Positions 59,478 to 64,000 of a stretch of 64,000 nucleotides of DNA are shown here, one piece after another. The notes below the pieces were generated by a model. That model saw only the letters and a list, made by a program, of their open reading frames with translations. It made no database searches and was not told the DNA's origin. How positions within the stretch are numbered: the stretch's first letter is position 1; every line of letters starts with the position of its first letter. The stretch is from assembly GCA_013154095.1 (NCBI GenBank), contig JAADDD010000004.1, forward strand, positions 62,001-126,000, in the 5' to 3' direction. The translations under genes and the position numbers were made by a program. The DNA is from a bacterium (GTDB lineage Archaea > JAADDD01).

Positions 59478-61194
59478 GTGTCTCGGCAGCACAGGCATTT
59501 TTCAGCACTACTTCAAGTATTTCTTTGTCTGGAACAAGGAAATCGTAGATTAGATAGTGTAGACGCTCGACTCCTTGTTCATCTATTTCTTTTACCGTTA
59601 CTCTTATTCCGGGCAGCGGAAGTTCTTTGATCAGCTTTTCAATCACTTGATTCAGCTTTCCTCTCACACTTTTTTGTAGCTTTTCTGAAGAAACCTTGAG
59701 TTCTACATTATCTTTTGGAGTCAAATATTCCTTATACTGCTCTTCAAGTTGAGCAATGTGTTCTCGCAGAAAGTACAGCTTTCCTAAATGAGTATAAATG
59801 TAAAAAAGCTCGCCTGCTTCTGCGTAGATTTTTGCTGCTTTTCTAGCTTCTGCTTGTGTCATTCCAGTAATTTCTTGCAGCCATTCTAGCGGCATAGGGA
59901 ACTCGAGGGCAGCAAGCAGCCTTGCGCGAGGAGAGTACCTGCGGAACCTTTCCAGCACTTCCTTGTCTACGTTCACGTCCACGTAGCGCTTCACTGCCTC
60001 GATGCCGTCAATGAACATGTCAAGGTCAACCGTCCCTGGTGTCACGAGGTAGGCCACGTACTTTGTGCCTTTGCCCCGCATGATCCTGCCGTGTCGCTGC
60101 ACGAACCTGAGAGGACTAGAAATGTTGCTCCATACTACTAGCAGGTCTGCTTCTGGCAGGTCAAGACCTTCTTCTCCCGCGGAAGTAGAAATTATTACTT
60201 CTGCCTGCCTTGCCTGCTCCAGTGTACGCTGCACTTCTTCTTTTCTTTGTCTTCCGCGGAGCACCACACAAGAATATCCACTTGCTTGCACGACTCCTGC
60301 TAACCTTTCTGCTACTACAACTCTCTCAAGAAATACTATTGCTTTTGCAAAATCATAAGTTTCAAGCACTTTAACGAAAGTTTCTAGCTTATGCAGCTCT
60401 CTTAATTTATCTGAAAAAATCTTTTCTTCTATATCATAGAGCAGTTTTCTTATGTTTTCTGAATTCATGTAGCTTTCTCTTAACGCTAGCAGACCATCGC
60501 GTGAATAATATTTTAGACAGTTTCTTAGTATCATTTTTCTTGTTTTTTCTTGCTCAGAAAAATACTTCTGCTCGAGCTGACTGTAGAGCTCTTGCTCTTC
60601 TTTGTTAAACCACGTTTCGTAAACGCTGCCTATCCATGCTGGCAAGTACTGCTGCAGGTCAGGATGGGTTGCTGGCCACGAATAAATAGGTCCTAGGTGC
60701 TGCTCGAGCACGTGTCTTATTCTTCTTGGCACGAAGGCTGTGAGGCCAAGCCTGTACTCTGCTGCGCTTTCCTGCAAAAATTTCAGGTACGCGTCCTCGC
60801 CTACTGCGTGGTGGCACTCGTCGAGCACTACTGCGTCTACCTGGCTTGCAGCTTCCTTGTCGTTCCACGCTGTTTCGGCAGTTGCTACTATAATCTGCGC
60901 CTCGCGCCAGAGCCTAGCCCTCTTTTCTCTTGGCACTAGTCCATAGAGCTTAACAGGCTCTTTTCCTAGCACTTTCTGGATATACTCTGCTACTTGCTCC
61001 ACAAGTATTCTTGTTGGCTCGATGAAAAGAACCTGTCTTACTTTTCCCTTTTCTAGCAATTCTTTTGCCCAGAGAACAGCTACAAGTGTTTTTCCCGTCC
61101 CAGTAGGAAGAACAATAACACAACGTTTAGCTTCTAGTGCTTTTTTCAGAGCTTCTAGTTGGTACTTTCTAGGAAAAATTGCTTGAGCAGGCAA
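59464..61194 (-). CDS. SF2 DEAD/DEAH helicase, Hef/MPH1-like without nuclease domain
   Basis: A 576-aa helicase. Motif I PTGTGKTLVA (about 29-38), motif Ia EPTRILVEQ, motif II DECHHA, motif V ISTSAGEEGLDLPEADLLV and motif VI QRHGRIMRG are present. The insertion between the RecA domains and overall similarity point to the Hef/FANCM-Mph1 branch; the C-terminal ERCC4 nuclease and HhH domains of Hef are missing, replaced by about 120 residues of unknown fold. Motif III is the unusual GLTAF. It probably acts on branched DNA at stalled forks. Confidence 0.88.
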   Translation of the reverse strand: MPAQAIFPRKYQLEALKKALEAKRCVIVLPTGTGKTLVAVLWAKELLEKGKVRQVLFIEPTRILVEQVAEYIQKVLGKEPVKLYGLVPREKRARLWREAQIIVATAETAWNDKEAASQVDAVVLDECHHAVGEDAYLKFLQESAAEYRLGLTAFVPRRIRHVLEQHLGPIYSWPATHPDLQQYLPAWIGSVYETWFNKEEQELYSQLEQKYFSEQEKTRKMILRNCLKYYSRDGLLALRESYMNSENIRKLLYDIEEKIFSDKLRELHKLETFVKVLETYDFAKAIVFLERVVVAERLAGVVQASGYSCVVLRGRQRKEEVQRTLEQARQAEVIISTSAGEEGLDLPEADLLVVWSNISSPLRFVQRHGRIMRGKGTKYVAYLVTPGTVDLDMFIDGIEAVKRYVDVNVDKEVLERFRRYSPRARLLAALEFPMPLEWLQEITGMTQAEARKAAKIYAEAGELFYIYTHLGKLYFLREHIAQLEEQYKEYLTPKDNVELKVSSEKLQKSVRGKLNQVIEKLIKELPLPGIRVTVKEIDEQGVERLHYLIYDFLVPDKEILEVVLKNACAAETLKIY

Positions 61195-61202
61195 GGCTTC
61201 CC

Positions 61203-62081
61203 TTAAAGATACTCCACGGCTTCCTTCATGACTGCACTGTACAGCTCGATGGTATCCCTGTACTTTGTCTCTGGACGACCTGTGTAAATAAGGTGTGCCC
61301 TGACTTTGTAGCCGCCTTCTAGCAAACGAACCAGAAACCTTGCAAGAGCACGCGCAAGCGGACGAACATCTGGATAGCCTTTGCCTAGAGGAACCCTTTT
61401 CTTCAGCAAGAATCTGCGAAGATAGACACCTGTAACCTGCGAGAAGCGCAGCGAAAGAAAACCTCCTCCAAGCTCAAGAGCTTTCCTGAATAGATTAATC
61501 CAGAAATCTTCTGTTGCTTCGCTGTTAGCCCTAATAAAATTACCATCTTTCCAGACTCCGAGCTCGCGCATGAAGTCGTTCTCGAGCTGCAAGGAAATGA
61601 TGACCTTCTCGGAGCCGACTTTTTCGATGATTGCACGAATATCTTCTATGCTTCCTAGAAGATGGTATGTGTAGGTTGTTTCTAGCGAGATGTACATGTC
61701 TCCAGCTTCTTGCAGCAGCTGCTTCACGCTGTCCGCTGCTACATCAATGGCCTTTTCTCTGTCTTCGAGAATGCCGCCAATATGCAGGTTAAAAATTTCT
61801 GCGCCAGCGATGCGTGCCATGCGCACTGCTCGCTTCAAGCCGCGGAGCGATCGCTCCAGGCTGTCTGGTCTATCAGAAACTATAGCATAGTATGGCGCAT
61901 GTGCTGTTACTGTAGTAAATACTCCTTCGCAGGCTTTTCTGTAGCTCTCAAAGTACTGCTCTGTTCTGCTTCTGCGAGAAAACTCATAGGGCGGAATCTC
62001 TGTCAACTTGCATCCAATCAGCTCGGCATTTCTCAGCGTTGAGAGCGCATTGTACGTTCCCCAGTCAAACAGCACTGCCAT
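61203..62081 (-). CDS. Endonuclease-IV-like TIM-barrel protein, metal site incomplete
   Basis: A 292-aa barrel. Early ligands are kept (H in TAHAPYY, H in NLHIGG, E in SLETTY), but the position where endonuclease IV has a CxDxxH pattern reads ISLQLENDF, and the last glutamate block is not obvious. It is therefore a divergent member: a possible AP endonuclease with altered metals or an inactive relative. It lies 8 nt upstream of the helicase gene on the same strand, which hints at a joint role in DNA repair. Confidence 0.75.
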   Translation of the reverse strand: MAVLFDWGTYNALSTLRNAELIGCKLTEIPPYEFSRRSRTEQYFESYRKACEGVFTTVTAHAPYYAIVSDRPDSLERSLRGLKRAVRMARIAGAEIFNLHIGGILEDREKAIDVAADSVKQLLQEAGDMYISLETTYTYHLLGSIEDIRAIIEKVGSEKVIISLQLENDFMRELGVWKDGNFIRANSEATEDFWINLFRKALELGGGFLSLRFSQVTGVYLRRFLLKKRVPLGKGYPDVRPLARALARFLVRLLEGGYKVRAHLIYTGRPETKYRDTIELYSAVMKEAVEYL

Positions 62082-62123
62082 GATCTCTATATTTTTAAAA
62101 TGTCCACTATAAAATAGTTTTAA

Positions 62124-63038
62124 ATGGATGATTTAGTTGTCCTGCAGGTCGTTGGCCTAAAAAAGAAAATTTCTCGTAAATGGATACTAAGAAAGGTGGA
62201 TTTTAGTGTGAAGAAAAACACCTGTCACCTTATTCTTGGACCTAACGGAGCAGGAAAGACAACCACTCTTAAGTGCATTCTTGGAATATACAAGAAATAT
62301 TCGGGAAAAATAATATTTGAAGGAAAAGACATCAGGAAAGTAAAAACTACACTATCTATTGGATACGTTCCAGAAGTTCCATATCCTTTGCATGGATTTA
62401 AGGTAAGAGAATTTCTAGAAATGCTAGCTCGTGCAGCCAAAAAGGACTGGAAATTTTGGCTAGAAGAATTTGGACTGTGGGAGCAGCGCAGCGAGCCTGT
62501 GCACCGGCTAAGTAAAGGGCAGCGCAAGCGGCTGTATTTTGCTGCCGCGTTCTTGCTGGAACCAGAACTGCTCGTGCTCGACGAGCCGTTCTCTGGAATT
62601 GACGTGGACAGCCTAGTGCAGGTCAAGGAATTAATAAAGCGCTGGCTCAAGGAGCGCAGGAGCACTTTTCTGCTCACTTCCCATTTGTTAGCAGAAGTAG
62701 AAGAGCTGGTAGACGAAGTCACAGTCATCCTCAACGGAACTTCTGTAATTACAGTTTCGGTACAGAAGCTGCTATCTACGGTGCAGCTGCAGTACGAGCT
62801 AGTATTCTCCCAGCCAATAAACAAGCAGCTGCTTGAGATGCTGGAAAGTAGGCTAGTAGTAAAGGATGTGCGCAGGCGCAGCGTGGTAGTCGAGGTGCCC
62901 CGTGATCGCCTTCCTAGCCTCTACGAGCTGCTGGCCGAGCTCAGAGAGAGCTGTCCCGTGGAAGTTCGCCTGGTTTCTGGCAGTCTCTACCAATTATATA
63001 AAATCTTGCGAGAAAATGTTCGTAGCGCTGCTAGCTAA
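62124..63038 (+). CDS. ABC transporter ATP-binding protein
   Basis: A 304-aa ATPase with Walker A GPNGAGKTT (39-47), signature RLSKGQRKRL, Walker B LLVLDEPFSGID and a switch histidine in LLTSHLLAEVEE. The usual Q-loop glutamine reads E (YVPEVPYP), so the Q-loop is altered. The C-terminal 90 residues form an extra domain seen in exporters of the ABC-2/CcmA type. A permease overlaps by 23 nt downstream. Substrate unknown. Confidence 0.92.
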   Translation: MDDLVVLQVVGLKKKISRKWILRKVDFSVKKNTCHLILGPNGAGKTTTLKCILGIYKKYSGKIIFEGKDIRKVKTTLSIGYVPEVPYPLHGFKVREFLEMLARAAKKDWKFWLEEFGLWEQRSEPVHRLSKGQRKRLYFAAAFLLEPELLVLDEPFSGIDVDSLVQVKELIKRWLKERRSTFLLTSHLLAEVEELVDEVTVILNGTSVITVSVQKLLSTVQLQYELVFSQPINKQLLEMLESRLVVKDVRRRSVVVEVPRDRLPSLYELLAELRESCPVEVRLVSGSLYQLYKILRENVRSAAS

Positions 63039-63939
63039 GTATCTTCGTCAAGTATTTCTTCGCCCGCTTTTTCTCTTCTTTTTGGCTTTTACTGTTGCGT
63101 TTGACGCGGGTATGAGCAGCTACGTGCTGCACGTCTCTTCTGTAATTTTTAAGTACTTGCACAAGTACTTACACATCTCTGCTCCTTTATTTTATGACTA
63201 TATATTTCTGGGATTTCTGTACTCTGTTTTTGTGTTTTCTTTTACCATGCTAGCAGTAGACTTACCGCTCGATTCTTTTTCGCGCGACCTGCAAACAAGA
63301 GCAGCAGAAATTTACGTCAAGTATTTTTCCCGCGCTAGGTATTTCTTTTCGCGCTTCCTTGCAATTATTATTATTTTATTTATTTACATTTTTATTCATG
63401 TTTTTATATCTTATTTGATATTCAGACCATTCATTGACCTTAACCTAGAGCAGGTGCTGCTGGTAGCTCTCGGAATGTTCTATGCTCTGTTAATAATCCT
63501 CTCCTGTGCCCTAGTGCTTGATCTGCTCTTGCGCAAGAGTAGTCTAGTTCCTACTTTCTTGGGCACACTAAACATGCTTGCAGGTTTTCTTGTGCTAGGA
63601 ACTGCCACTACTAATTTTTCTGCTTGCCTTGCAGGTTATCTTAGCATTGTGCCCGCTCATCTTCCTTCGGCATTAAAGAATATCTACGGAATTTTAGCAA
63701 GAATAGGTAAATATTCCCAGCTATTTGCAGGAATAGAAAAATTTGGGTTGCTGCTCTTCCCGTTCTATGAATACTTTAAGCTTACTTTATTTTTTGCCTT
63801 CTCTCCTCTCGTTCCTGCAGACAATTTTTCTTTCTTTTTTGGTCTCAGGTTAACGTTGCTTGATCTAGTGTTTCCTTTTCTTTGGACTGCAGCAGTTGTT
63901 GGCATGGCCTGGCTCTACTTCTACTACAAGGATATCTAG
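63016..63939 (+). CDS. ABC transporter permease
   Basis: A 307-aa membrane protein with six or more hydrophobic helices, translated from the ATG at 63016 within the ATPase gene end. Layout fits an ABC-2-type exporter permease: a helix near the N-terminus, a cluster of helices at about 110-200 and a last one at 280-300. No conserved ligand motif. The part at 63360-63420 is AT-rich. Stop overlaps a convergent gene end by 4 nt. Confidence 0.85.
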   Translation: MFVALLAKYLRQVFLRPLFLFFLAFTVAFDAGMSSYVLHVSSVIFKYLHKYLHISAPLFYDYIFLGFLYSVFVFSFTMLAVDLPLDSFSRDLQTRAAEIYVKYFSRARYFFSRFLAIIIILFIYIFIHVFISYLIFRPFIDLNLEQVLLVALGMFYALLIILSCALVLDLLLRKSSLVPTFLGTLNMLAGFLVLGTATTNFSACLAGYLSIVPAHLPSALKNIYGILARIGKYSQLFAGIEKFGLLLFPFYEYFKLTLFFAFSPLVPADNFSFFFGLRLTLLDLVFPFLWTAAVVGMAWLYFYYKDI

Positions 63940-64000
63940 AGTAATTTCTGCAGGAGTGCCTCGAGTTGCTTGAGCCTTGCACGCATTCGCCTGAACTTGC
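63936..64000 (-). CDS. 3' end of a further gene, truncated by the window
   Basis: On the minus strand an open frame enters from the right edge and ends with TAG at 63938-63936. The visible 20 codons read KFRRMRARLKQLEALLQKLL, a basic amphipathic helix. The tail-to-tail 4-nt overlap with the permease gene matches the habit of this genome. The protein cannot be identified from this piece. Confidence 0.5.
   Translation of the reverse strand, partial: KFRRMRARLKQLEALLQKLL

Noticed and set aside
61597..61603. ATGATGA in the endonuclease-IV-like gene
   Set aside because: The 12-nt position reads CGAC and the second half does not fit the pattern.
62902..63015. N-terminal extension of the ABC permease frame
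   Set aside because: It lies in a different frame within the ATPase gene and is not hydrophobic; the ATG at 63016 gives a normal membrane protein.
1..64000. CRISPR arrays, insertion sequences or prophage
   Set aside because: No regular direct repeats with spacers, no transposase or integrase genes were found on reading the window.

Overview
The window is archaeal chromosomal DNA. It carries eukaryote-like ribosomal proteins (S19e, S28e, S6e, L24e, L35Ae, L7Ae), the archaeal RNA polymerase subunit D, RNase P Rnp4, NAC, PDCD5, Nep1, Trm1, type II methionine aminopeptidase and a histone-fold protein. TATA boxes of the TTTATATA kind and GGTGA-type Shine-Dalgarno sites are visible. Genes are packed tightly, with ATGA/TAATG junctions and many tail-to-tail overlaps, and several proteins are shortened (ThrS, the RqcH/NFACT homologue, NrdD). 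This suggests a small-genome archaeon of DPANN type, but I cannot name the lineage. The GC-rich tRNA stems in a genome of moderate GC, and at least nine candidate C/D box guide sRNAs in 64 kb, suggest a thermophile (inference).

Layout. 1-7992: argS, nep1, rnp4, yhbY, S19e, pdcd5, then class III ribonucleotide reductase (nrdD, nrdG) and a TIM-barrel protein. 8017-10524: a membrane-anchored winged-helix protein and two secreted proteins very rich in N-glycosylation sequons. 10513-13820 (minus): a redox operon of a LutB/LldF-like protein, a CcdA-thioredoxin fusion, a two-CCG-domain protein and a 49-aa zinc ribbon that seems to start at CTG. 13923-28832: L7Ae-S28e-L24e-DUF2070, thrS, tyrS, tRNA modification genes, L35Ae, a RecJ-like DHH protein, S6e, a YchF-like GTPase and a CBS protein. 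28868-33499: DUF99, HD, tRNA-Ser, rpo3, S11, S4, S13. 33550-37516: four unknown genes, three of them large all-helical proteins in a row. 37543-41411: tRNA-Cys, histone-like gene, tRNA-Arg, envelope proteins, THEP1 NTPase and map. 41465-53962: a surface-structure locus with a GspE/FlaI-type ATPase, a TadC/FlaJ-type membrane platform, five or more small pilin-like proteins, an archaeosortase-like protein, a possible pseudo-ATPase, two coiled-coil proteins and several small membrane proteins. 53904-64000: NAC, an isolated NFACT-R protein, an RNA m5U methyltransferase, gatA, a PEBP protein, a Hef-like helicase, an endonuclease-IV-like barrel, an ABC exporter and the 3' end of a further gene.

The most striking signal is a repeated 49-nt C/D box pattern: C box, 12-nt guide, D' box, 3-nt linker, C' box, 12-nt guide, D box. 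It occurs nine times. Several copies overlap protein-coding sequence: two contain the start codon of an RNA-modification gene inside their C' box, one lies wholly antisense in the 3' end of a membrane-protein gene, and one forms the leader of nep1. The second main candidate system is the pilus-like locus with its archaeosortase-like enzyme.
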